64,000 bases of DNA, taken from IMG/VR virus record IMGVR_UViG_3300044697_000009, positions 21,262 to 85,261 of that record; one strand, 5' to 3'. Position numbers and translations under genes: made by a program. The DNA comes from a virus. Below are positions 57,323-64,000 of this stretch, one piece after another. The notes under the pieces were generated by a model. That model made no database searches. It was given only the letters and a program-made list of their open reading frames with translations, and had not been told where the DNA came from. Position 1 is the stretch's first letter. The number at the start of each line of letters is the position of its first letter.

Positions 57323-58301
57323 ACTCTCTCATTCTAGTATTACGATGTATCTTGAATCATCTATGAAGTGGTTCTTGCATTATCGTGAGAAAATCCGACC
57401 AGTTAAGACTAAATCAGCGTTAGTGTTTGGTAATGCACTTGACGCAGCATTCAATAGTTTGTTACAGCATAGAAACTTATCTAAAGCAATGCAAGTCTTT
57501 ATGTATCGTATGAAAAACGTTATAATAAATAATAAACGGGTGAAGATCGATGAAACTGATTTAGTGATATATACAAAAAATGATTTAGACCAGGAATTAC
57601 TTGAATATTTCAAAGCGACAGAACACAGTAATCCTCAATGGATGTCACTATGCTTAAAAGGTAAATTAATAGTTGAGGCGTATTATAACGAAGTCCTTCC
57701 AAGGATTAAAGACGTCCTAAGTATTCAAAAACGTGTACGGCTTGAAAATGCTGATGGAGATAGTATTGAAGGAAAGCTAGACGCGATAGTGAGGTGGGAA
57801 GACGGCAATGTTTATCTCGTGGATAATAAATCCTCTACAGTTAGATATACTCCTGAAAGTGTTAAAGAAAGTAATCAACTAGCATTGTATAATTACATCG
57901 AGAAAGATAATTATCCAATTAATGCTTGTGGGTTCATAGTATTGAATAAAAACATTAATAAAAACAAGACTAAGACTTGTATATCATGTGGATACGTGAC
58001 TCAATCAAATCATAAGAAATGTAATAACGAAGTCAATGGAAAACGCTGCAATGGTGAATTCATAGTACAGATCCATCCAACAGTAAGTATTGAATACATA
58101 TTTGATGTTCTTGGTGATTCCGATGGTGAAAGAGTAATTGAAGAATTTGATAAAGTCAATAACTTAATCCATAATGGTGAGTTTAAATGTCCTGGTGATA
58201 ACTGTAAATCAAAATTCGGTGTATGTCAATATTGGAACTATTGTAGAACTGGTGATATGACTGGATTAGTTAAACTCCCAGAGCGGAAACGAAAACGATG
58301 A
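57312..58301 (+). CDS. RecB-like PD-(D/E)XK nuclease with Cys cluster
   Basis: The 329-residue product has LSHSSITMYLESSMKWFLHY at the start, the catalytic pattern GKLDAIVRW...VYLVDNKSST (about residues 158-180), and NQLALYNYI. Four Cys in CISCGYV and KCNNEVNGKRC form a zinc ribbon, and a C-terminal Cys group (CPGDNCKSKFGVCQYWNYC) may bind an iron-sulphur cluster, as in Cas4/AddB-type nucleases. It likely works in recombination or DNA processing with the ERF-like gene downstream. Confidence 0.8.
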   Translation: MKNKLSHSSITMYLESSMKWFLHYREKIRPVKTKSALVFGNALDAAFNSLLQHRNLSKAMQVFMYRMKNVIINNKRVKIDETDLVIYTKNDLDQELLEYFKATEHSNPQWMSLCLKGKLIVEAYYNEVLPRIKDVLSIQKRVRLENADGDSIEGKLDAIVRWEDGNVYLVDNKSSTVRYTPESVKESNQLALYNYIEKDNYPINACGFIVLNKNINKNKTKTCISCGYVTQSNHKKCNNEVNGKRCNGEFIVQIHPTVSIEYIFDVLGDSDGERVIEEFDKVNNLIHNGEFKCPGDNCKSKFGVCQYWNYCRTGDMTGLVKLPERKRKR

Positions 58302-58363
58302 AACCTATTACAGATACAGAGATTTCAGATTGTAAAACTTTTTTAGAATATGGCGAATTATGA
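58298..58363 (+). CDS. 21-residue micropeptide frame
   Basis: The frame (MKPITDTEISDCKTFLEYGE) starts with an ATGA overlap on the nuclease stop and ends with an ATGA overlap on the next start. The beginning (MKP-T) recalls family A. Coupling on both sides makes translation plausible. Confidence 0.4.
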   Translation: MKPITDTEISDCKTFLEYGEL

Positions 58364-59154
58364 AGATATGGCAGAGTTATTTCGATAGTAACGGATTGTT
58401 GTGTCAAAAAGGTCCAACATTTGATGGAGGAGATACTCCATGTCATTCTGGGTTATGCTATTCAGCGAAGTATCTTGGTTGTGATTTTCCTACAACTACG
58501 CGTATATTGGACTGTTATAGAAAATTAACAACATCGTCGGGATTATTATTTAGAAATCCTGTGAATTACAATAATCCAAGTGATACATCAAGAGATCAAT
58601 ACGTTGGATTTGTGTGTGGATTATTAATAAATTATTATCGTTCATTGGTTTATGAATTATATGATGCATTACCTAGAAATTTTCTAAAATGGCCAGTTTA
58701 TCCAAATGGCGACTTATTTACAATCCAAGACTATGTATTGTTTAATAGATATAAAGTTTCTCGTTTTGTTCGTGAAATCGGAGACTTTCTACTTTTACTT
58801 GAAGTCCTAGTACAATGTTTTTGGACTACTAGAGTTCCAGGCAAGATAGCTACATTCTTGTATAAACTCACTAAGTGGAATTGGTTATTATATAACGCCA
58901 GTCCTAATGCTGAAGGTGTTCCTCAAGACCCTCGTGGGCCAGAAAGCACTAGTAATGATTTAAACGTATTTCATCAACTTCTAGTATCAAAGCTTATTCA
59001 GCCGAGTCTTATGAGTCGCATAGCCTCTAAAATCTATGCCTGTTACCGTCCTAAAGGCATTCAGTACGCATTTGATTCGTATTTTGAGGGAGATATGTCA
59101 CCCCCTGTAAACATTCTCTTAAAACCTGTTATAAAGCGTTATTTCTATGCTTAG
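58360..59154 (+). CDS. Hypothetical protein with GGDTPCHSG motif
   Basis: The 264-residue product begins MKIWQSYFDSNGLLCQKGPT and has DGGDTPCHSGLCYS, DTSRDQYVGFVCG and a helical middle with FLLLLEVLVQCFW. I recall similar GGDT...SRDQ proteins in other phages without known function; the helical layout suggests an alpha-toroid. Not assigned. Confidence 0.65.
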   Translation: MKIWQSYFDSNGLLCQKGPTFDGGDTPCHSGLCYSAKYLGCDFPTTTRILDCYRKLTTSSGLLFRNPVNYNNPSDTSRDQYVGFVCGLLINYYRSLVYELYDALPRNFLKWPVYPNGDLFTIQDYVLFNRYKVSRFVREIGDFLLLLEVLVQCFWTTRVPGKIATFLYKLTKWNWLLYNASPNAEGVPQDPRGPESTSNDLNVFHQLLVSKLIQPSLMSRIASKIYACYRPKGIQYAFDSYFEGDMSPPVNILLKPVIKRYFYA

Positions 59155-59359
59155 TTTGTTTTTATTATCTATCCTTGCTCAAGGAAGTCCTGTACATTCG
59201 TGTAACCAAAAAGTATATGACATAATCTATAAACGAATTATACAAGACTCTATGACTAAACCTGATGACAAGGAATCAATGGATCTCAGGAATAATGCTA
59301 TAGAAGCACTACGTCTTCTCTGTAATGGACAGAAAAGTAAATACGAAACTAATAAATAA
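59147..59359 (+). CDS. Small exported protein
   Basis: The 70-residue product has a signal peptide (MLSLFLLSILAQGSPVHSC) and a charged mature part with two Cys residues. Expected in the periplasm or outside. Not recognised. Confidence 0.6.
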   Translation: MLSLFLLSILAQGSPVHSCNQKVYDIIYKRIIQDSMTKPDDKESMDLRNNAIEALRLLCNGQKSKYETNK

Positions 59360-59364
59360 TTTAC

Positions 59365-59393
59365 TTGACTTTTTGCTTAAATTGTGGTATAGT
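59365..59393 (+). promoter_or_regulatory. Sigma70-type promoter for the recombination/replication unit
   Basis: TTGACT at 59365-59370 and TATAGT at 59388-59393, 17 bases apart. It drives the ERF-like and following genes. Confidence 0.8.
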
Positions 59394-59425
59394 ATATTTC
59401 TGTTTTGATGAAAAAGGAGTTTCCT

Positions 59426-59728
59426 ATGGGACGTAAAAAAGAACAGGAAGAATTAGAACTCAATAATTCTGTTGAACCTGAATCAGAAATCTCACAATCC
59501 GTTTCGACTCAATCTCAAGACCCCAACGGTAATGTTCTCTATACCCACGAAAGTCTTGGTATTTTTAAAGACATGAAAACTGGTGAATGGAAAGTCGCCT
59601 GTATCAAGTTTAATCCAGATACGTCTGAAGCCAAGATGTATGATGTCATTACATGTGGTTATAAAGACTTTGCTATTGAGAGATTTAAAATCGAATCAAG
59701 TAAACGTGTTATGAGAAACGAGAGGTAA
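59426..59728 (+). CDS. Hypothetical protein upstream of ERF-like gene
   Basis: The ATG at 59426 with AAGGAG upstream is preferred to 59405. The 100-residue product (MGRKKEQEELELNNSVEPES) has a disordered acidic start and a beta-rich end (GIFKDMKTGEWKVACIKF). It is probably a replication or recombination accessory protein by position. Confidence 0.65.
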   Translation: MGRKKEQEELELNNSVEPESEISQSVSTQSQDPNGNVLYTHESLGIFKDMKTGEWKVACIKFNPDTSEAKMYDVITCGYKDFAIERFKIESSKRVMRNER

Positions 59729-59730
59729 TG

Positions 59731-60264
59731 ATGAAAACATATAAAACTAAAAAAGGTACAGAACTTCAGTTAATGCAACTCAAAGGTAAAGACTACATGA
59801 TGGTGGCATACCGCGTTGCTTGGCTTGTTGATGAATGTGACTCGTACTCAATCGACACAGAAATTTTGTCCCATGATGCCGAACATGCCACAGTCAAAAC
59901 GACCCTTAAGATCTTTGATAAAGACGGTAAACTTGTGAAATCAACGCAAGCAACAAAAACCGAACACAAGAAGGATTTCAATGATTTCCTAGAAAAAGCG
60001 GAGACCGGGAGCCTTGGACGTGCATTGAGTTATGCTGGATTTGGTACGCAGTTCGCAGTCGCTGACATGGACGAAGGCGCCAGGATTGTGGATACCCCGC
60101 TAGAAGCGACATCTGGGCAATCGAAGGAATCGTCACCAACCGTCCGGCGCTCTTCGTTCCGCAAGCCAGCTAAAGACGCGGCACCGGCAGAATCTCAATC
60201 TACTCCCACTCAAGCGGTTGAAACCTCAAATGGTAATGGAGCTACAAGCTTCAATAAATGGTGA
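59731..60264 (+). CDS. ERF/Rad52-type single-strand annealing protein
   Basis: The start at 59731 has GAGAGG at a suitable distance. The 177-residue product shows MMVAYRVAWLV (N-terminal), VKTTLKIFDKDG and the ERF hallmark EKAETGSLGRALSYAGFGTQ followed by DEGARIVDTP. A disordered tail ends SFNKW. Such proteins anneal DNA strands in phage recombination. The 3' half is more GC-rich than its surroundings. Confidence 0.75.
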   Translation: MKTYKTKKGTELQLMQLKGKDYMMVAYRVAWLVDECDSYSIDTEILSHDAEHATVKTTLKIFDKDGKLVKSTQATKTEHKKDFNDFLEKAETGSLGRALSYAGFGTQFAVADMDEGARIVDTPLEATSGQSKESSPTVRRSSFRKPAKDAAPAESQSTPTQAVETSNGNGATSFNKW

Positions 60265-60267
60265 TCT

Positions 60268-60576
60268 ATGCTTAAAGAAGTCAGAGACAAGCTTAAAGCT
60301 ATGAGTCTTGAATTGTATGGAGCAAGTAGTAAATGGAATAAACTTTTGAATCAACCTGAAATCATCATAGAAGAAACAGAACACAACGGCGTTAAGGTTA
60401 AGACAAAGACTACGAAGTATCATACAGTTGATGAATTGATCCAAGAAATGGAAAAAGCAATCGAAACAAAGCGTATAGAAAACACGCGAAAGGAAGAAAA
60501 TGAGCGACGAGTCAGGGAAGCAAGACTTGCAAAAGGAATCCCAACCGGAGACGCAACAGGAGAATCAGCAGATTGA
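60268..60576 (+). CDS. Hypothetical charged helical protein
   Basis: The 102-residue product (MLKEVRDKLKAMSLELYGAS) has long charged helices and ends TGDATGESAD. It overlaps the next gene by 77 bases, in a different frame. Confidence 0.65.
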   Translation: MLKEVRDKLKAMSLELYGASSKWNKLLNQPEIIIEETEHNGVKVKTKTTKYHTVDELIQEMEKAIETKRIENTRKEENERRVREARLAKGIPTGDATGESAD

Positions 60577-60925
60577 TGCACTACAAAACGCTTTGTCTCA
60601 AGGTGATGCGCAGCAGGTAGATCAGCACGATCCATTAGATACTCATGCTCAATTATTCCATCTATATACTCCTCGTCTTCGAGGCATGCTTAATATGATG
60701 AATAAAAAAGCATTGATTCGATTGTTGTTCAGTCTAATTCAATTCCCTTTGCAAGAAGGCGAACTTAAAACTAGAAGTAAACTTGAAAAAGATGCATTTC
60801 AAATCTCAGATCAGATGCTTACATCTAAATACTTGATGGTGTTAGGTACTTATCTTCAGATTGAAACTGAAAACGCTAAAAAACTTGAAACTAATTCTAT
60901 AGAAGGAGAAACAAATGGCAGGTAA
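60500..60925 (+). CDS. Hypothetical protein with Gln-rich start
   Basis: The 141-residue product (MSDESGKQDLQKESQPETQQ) has a disordered Gln-rich N-terminus and a helical C-terminal half (GMLNMMNKKALIRLLFSLIQ). GAAAGGAAGAAA lies before the start. Not recognised. Confidence 0.65.
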   Translation: MSDESGKQDLQKESQPETQQENQQIDALQNALSQGDAQQVDQHDPLDTHAQLFHLYTPRLRGMLNMMNKKALIRLLFSLIQFPLQEGELKTRSKLEKDAFQISDQMLTSKYLMVLGTYLQIETENAKKLETNSIEGETNGR

Positions 60926-61187
60926 ATATAAACGTTCTATTATTGGAAGTATCGTCAAATCTAAAGACCCCAACAAACCTCCGTATATGAAAATCAACGG
61001 GAGTCATACGTTGAAAGACGGTCAGTATCTCAATCTTGAGAACAAAGATTTTCAACTCTCAAGTCTTGATGAAGCATTGAAGGCTGGTCGTATGTCTCCT
61101 GAAACTGTCGCTGAAGCTAAGGCTCGGATTGGTAATATTCCCTCGTTTGTTTTGTATCATGTCGTGAGTGTTTCTAAAGACGAATAA
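60915..61187 (+). CDS. Hypothetical protein
   Basis: The 90-residue product (MAGKYKRSIIGSIVKSKDPN) has SKDPNKPPYMKINGSHTLKD, which looks like a small OB-type barrel, so a single-strand DNA-binding role is possible. AGAAGGAG precedes the start. Confidence 0.65.
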   Translation: MAGKYKRSIIGSIVKSKDPNKPPYMKINGSHTLKDGQYLNLENKDFQLSSLDEALKAGRMSPETVAEAKARIGNIPSFVLYHVVSVSKDE

Positions 61188-61193
61188 CTCTAA

Positions 61194-61347
61194 AGTGTGA
61201 GCGGCGTGGTAGCTGAATCTGGGCGCTGTATGGCACCTGGTACTGGAGACACGCGGGGAGCATCAATGACCTTTCTAAAGGCCCGGATAGGTGTAAGGTT
61301 GAAATTTGCAATACCCTATCTAGTCGGAGTAGCGCCCGACCCACACT
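61194..61347 (+). ncRNA. Structured RNA candidate, 154 nt
   Basis: The ends pair (AGTGTG 61194-61199 with CACACT 61342-61347). Inside, GGGCGCT (about 61221-61227) pairs with AGCGCCC (about 61331-61337), GATAGG with CCTATC (about 61288-61314), and GCGTG (about 61204-61208) can pair with CACGC (about 61250-61254), which would cross the GGGCGCT helix as a pseudoknot. The zone is distinctly GC-rich and lies between two genes of the replication unit. A 64-residue frame across it is less convincing. Confidence 0.6.
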
Positions 61348-61363
61348 ATCAAAAGGATAAGAT

Positions 61364-61687
61364 ATGCATGCAAAAGAAGCAAGGGAAATAGTCGAAGACT
61401 TCGCAAAAAACTACGTACCAAAACGAAGAGAAAAGTTAATGGCGGAGATTCGAAAGAAAGCTCAAAATGGATACAATGTTTTGTATTTCAGCGAGTACTG
61501 GGTTGATCCTGATGACTATGGGTATTTGAAACTTCTTGGTTATACTGTAGAAGAACCTAAATATGAAAGTGTTCAATCACTGCAAGGAATTCAGCAACAA
61601 GCATACCCAACAATATATAATCCATATTGGTATCCAAGTCAAATAAATCAAGGCATAACATATATAGAAGGAAAAATAGAATGGTAA
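61364..61687 (+). CDS. Hypothetical protein with Tyr/Gln-rich tail
   Basis: The 107-residue product (MHAKEAREIVEDFAKNYVPK) has a basic helical start, then YVDPDDYG-like sequence and SLQGIQQQAYP, which resembles the Gln-rich tail of the family-B protein at 51828. It overlaps the primase-helicase start by 7 bases. Confidence 0.65.
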   Translation: MHAKEAREIVEDFAKNYVPKRREKLMAEIRKKAQNGYNVLYFSEYWVDPDDYGYLKLLGYTVEEPKYESVQSLQGIQQQAYPTIYNPYWYPSQINQGITYIEGKIEW

Positions 61688-63642
61688 AATACATTCGTCT
61701 TTGTGAAGGATTGAATGATAAAGGTAAATTGATTTCTCCAGAAGAAATCTCAGATTATATTAATACAGTTGAAAGTCGTGAACATGATTGGTATTCAAGT
61801 ATTTATTACTATACTGATAAACATTTAGAACAATTTCAAAAAACAGGAACTATATCAGGTATTACTGATGTAAAGACTGATAAACTCGTATTTGATTTTG
61901 ATTCAAAACAAGATATCGAAATGGCTAGAACCGATACAATTGAAGCGATTTCTAGGCTTGAGAAATTCGGAATCAAAGATGAAAGTATTGAGATCTATTT
62001 CTCAGGTCAAAAAGGATTTTCGTTAGTAGTTCCTTTAGAAAAAGAACTCACTCCACAACAATTATCTGATATTGCTATTAATAAAATAGGCTACGGTCTT
62101 AAAACTCTTGACACGAGTATCTACAACGCTAGTCGTATCTTTAGACTCCCTGGTACAAGGCATCAAGCTTCTGGACTCTATAAAATTCCGTTAGATAAGA
62201 TCGATATTCAAGAACTTCCTATTGAAAGCATAAAAGAACTTGCGTCTCAATTCTATGACGTAGAATCTAGGACTCCGGCCAAACCATTGCCTGAATTATT
62301 CGAAACTGAAACCATTGATGTTACTCCCGAAGTAGCTGATACAGATTTCGAAGTTGATTATTCAAAAAAACCAAGCCGATGGACAAATTGTAAATGGAGT
62401 ATTGCTCAAGGTAACTTTGGTCCTGGAGAACGTCATACGGCACTCACGATATTAGCTGCAACATGCCGTGGGTTCGGATTTACAAAAGACATGACATACG
62501 ACATTTGTAAAGGCGCGCTTCGTAGGAGTCATGAAAAATTTGGTAAAGGTGGCACGACTAAAGACGAATTATACGAGAATATTATAGAACAAAGTATTTT
62601 CGGTGATAATTGGAAAGGTGGCCAGTACACCTGTAAGAAAGATCCATGGCTTAAACTGTATTGTGAAAGCTTAGGCGAACATAAATGTGAAGCACCAGAA
62701 GACGATGCTCCGTTATGTATGCCAATGGATAAGATGTGGAAAGACTTCATTGATTACGCAGAGAACTTTGAAAAGAATTTAATTAAAGTTGGTCTTGAGA
62801 GTTTTGATTCCAACGTCGTTTTGACTACTTCGGCACTTTACGGATTACTTGGTGCTCCTGGTGCAGCTAAAACTACTGTAGCACTTCAGTTCTTAAGGAA
62901 TGCGTCTAAACAAGGAATTCCTTCCATGTTCTTTTCAATGGATATGGGGAATCGTCCGATCTGTGCAAAACTGATACAAAATGAAACTGGTATTCCTTAC
63001 AGAAGTTGTCTTGAACTTGTCAAAGCAAATAAAAACCGAGCTATAGATTTGATGAAACAAATCTCACCTAAATATGAAAACGTTGCTATGAGTTTTAAAT
63101 GCGGATTAAATGTTGAGCAGATTCGTGAAGGTATTGAAGAACAAAACAAGATAAACGGTCCTGGTAACGAAGTAAAGTTCGTCGTGATTGACTATCTTGA
63201 GAACATCTCGTCTCAGTATTCAGATCAAACAGCAAGTACTGGATACATAGCTAATTGTCTTAAAGACCTTGCGACAGAATTAAATGTCTGTATCTTGTTG
63301 TTACTTCAGACGCAAAAACATTCAACACCTGAGGTCTCAGATCCACTTCTTAATCTCCGTGGGGTTAAAGGCTCAAGTCTGATCGAACAAGCTTGTAGTT
63401 GCATCATAAGTATTTGGAGAGAAGGTTACGGACCTCAGTACAAAGACAATGATAAATACCTATCCATGGCCGTTATCAAGAATCGTTTCGGTGAATTATG
63501 GAGAGGTGATTTTTCTTGGGAAGGTAAACGTGGTCAGATTTCTGAATTATCAGAAGAACAAGAAGTCGAATTAAAGGATTTTCTTAAATCAAAAGAAGAA
63601 ATGAAACGAAGTACGAATAATAACTTTAATAAGTGGGATTGA
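61681..63642 (+). CDS. Primase-helicase fusion (AEP-like primase plus DnaB-type helicase)
   Basis: The ATG at 61681 (with AAGGA) gives 653 residues. The N-terminal part has LVFDFDSKQD (DxD at 72/74), YFSGQKGFSLVVPL and RIFRLPGTRHQASGLYKI, the pattern of archaeo-eukaryotic-type primases; the His usual after KGF is Ser here. A Cys-rich linker (YTCKKDPW, CESLGEHKC) follows. The C-terminal RecA-type helicase has LLGAPGAAKTTVALQFL (Walker A, about residue 395), FVVIDYLENIS (Walker B) and LLLQTQKHS. It ends NNFNKWD. It should prime and unwind at the replication fork. Confidence 0.8.
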   Translation: MVKYIRLCEGLNDKGKLISPEEISDYINTVESREHDWYSSIYYYTDKHLEQFQKTGTISGITDVKTDKLVFDFDSKQDIEMARTDTIEAISRLEKFGIKDESIEIYFSGQKGFSLVVPLEKELTPQQLSDIAINKIGYGLKTLDTSIYNASRIFRLPGTRHQASGLYKIPLDKIDIQELPIESIKELASQFYDVESRTPAKPLPELFETETIDVTPEVADTDFEVDYSKKPSRWTNCKWSIAQGNFGPGERHTALTILAATCRGFGFTKDMTYDICKGALRRSHEKFGKGGTTKDELYENIIEQSIFGDNWKGGQYTCKKDPWLKLYCESLGEHKCEAPEDDAPLCMPMDKMWKDFIDYAENFEKNLIKVGLESFDSNVVLTTSALYGLLGAPGAAKTTVALQFLRNASKQGIPSMFFSMDMGNRPICAKLIQNETGIPYRSCLELVKANKNRAIDLMKQISPKYENVAMSFKCGLNVEQIREGIEEQNKINGPGNEVKFVVIDYLENISSQYSDQTASTGYIANCLKDLATELNVCILLLLQTQKHSTPEVSDPLLNLRGVKGSSLIEQACSCIISIWREGYGPQYKDNDKYLSMAVIKNRFGELWRGDFSWEGKRGQISELSEEQEVELKDFLKSKEEMKRSTNNNFNKWD

Positions 63643-63643
63643 T

Positions 63644-63958
63644 ATGGATAAAGAACAAGTTCCTGATCTCTTTACCGTAACATTCGTCGGTGAGTATCTT
63701 GAGATTATTTGTAAATTCCAACGGGAGATGATCGAAGAAACCGAACACGGAGTATACCGTGAAATAGCTCCTGGTGTTGTCCATGGATATCTCATAGATT
63801 TCGATGATAAGTATTATTTCCTTGGCGATGACAAAAGAGTTATTACTCGTTGCCTTGATAGATCTGAAGTCTCATATATCGAAGTAATTGAAGAACAAAA
63901 TGAGTATGATAAAATCTTAGATCATATGCCGATTCCCGGTGAAAACGAGTCGAACTAA
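63644..63958 (+). CDS. Hypothetical acidic protein
   Basis: The 104-residue product (MDKEQVPDLFTVTFVGEYLE) has beta-strand character and FLGDDKRVITRCLDRSEV. It lies between the primase-helicase and the next replication gene. Not recognised. Confidence 0.6.
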   Translation: MDKEQVPDLFTVTFVGEYLEIICKFQREMIEETEHGVYREIAPGVVHGYLIDFDDKYYFLGDDKRVITRCLDRSEVSYIEVIEEQNEYDKILDHMPIPGENESN

Positions 63959-64000
63959 TGTATGATAAACTCATATTTGGAAAAAATAATACCGAGAATG
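63958..64000 (+). CDS. Start of a further gene, cut by the window edge
   Basis: An ATG overlapping the previous stop (TAATG) opens a frame, MYDKLIFGKNNTEN, that continues past the edge. Phage DNA polymerases sometimes begin with a similar LxFGK-x-T stretch, and the place after the helicase would suit one, but 14 residues cannot decide this. Confidence 0.4.
   Translation, partial: MYDKLIFGKNNTEN

Noticed and set aside
61197-61391. 64-residue frame across the 154-nt RNA candidate
   Set aside because: GTG start without a ribosome site and strong RNA pairing; the gene at 61364 has a better start.
1-64000. Integrase, attachment sites or insertion sequences
   Set aside because: No tyrosine or serine integrase, transposase or flanking repeats were recognised; only the HNH-type elements look mobile.

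Overview
This window is a fragment of a tailed double-stranded DNA phage genome (or a prophage or metagenomic contig of one). It has a terminase, portal, scaffold, HK97-type capsid, adaptor/nozzle-like tail genes, tail fibres, a lysis peptidase and replication genes, almost all packed in overlapping operons. The adjacent adaptor-like and nozzle-like genes, and the absence of a tape measure or contractile sheath gene, point to a short-tailed (podovirus-like) virion. The pairing of that virion with two amidoligases, a class II glutamine amidotransferase and an ATP-grasp ligase recalls phiEco32-like phages. The host is unknown. Lipobox lipoproteins, sigma70-type promoters and two sigma54-like sites suggest a Gram-negative bacterium. 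The DNA is AT-rich.

Layout. Positions 1-27,594 are a leftward structural block. Its likely transcription order is small terminase candidate, TerL, portal, two small proteins, a large fibre, three paralogous glycine-rich adhesins, small proteins, scaffold, major capsid, an inserted HNH/Mom-like gene, more fibres, small proteins, adaptor, and a giant nozzle-like protein that runs off the left edge. A 13-14 bp motif (TTTAATAACTATAT in the direction of transcription) precedes several leftward transcription units and has one rightward near-copy; it is a candidate late promoter. Positions 27,760-28,508 hold a short rightward lysis unit. Positions 28,510-31,551 are a leftward accessory block (HAD phosphatase, VTC/CYTH-like protein, degenerate GIY-YIG-like protein). 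Positions 31,552-32,275 are a gene-free divergent control region studded with a GTTACTATA repeat.

From 32,276 to the right end everything reads rightward: small membrane and zinc proteins, a tRNA-Ile(UAU), a MoxR ATPase/DUF3150/VWA-metallopeptidase trio, a stand-alone receiver domain, and a roughly 600-nt gene-free zone that looks like a large structured RNA. These are followed by an amidoligase/ATP-grasp cassette interleaved with two paralogous families of small proteins, a uracil-DNA glycosylase broken into by an HNH-AP2 gene, a RecB-like nuclease, an ERF-like annealing protein, a second structured RNA, and a primase-helicase fusion.

The most unusual points are these. Small paralogues around the peptide-ligase cassette share a short motif, LDRIQxNFK. 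One early small protein carries an in-frame, protein-conserved copy of the capsid N-terminal segment. There are two unassigned structured RNAs and a tRNA-like gene with an abnormal anticodon arm. An HNH nuclease is fused to a Mom-like (GNAT) domain. All functional statements rest on reading the translations by eye; no database search was run.
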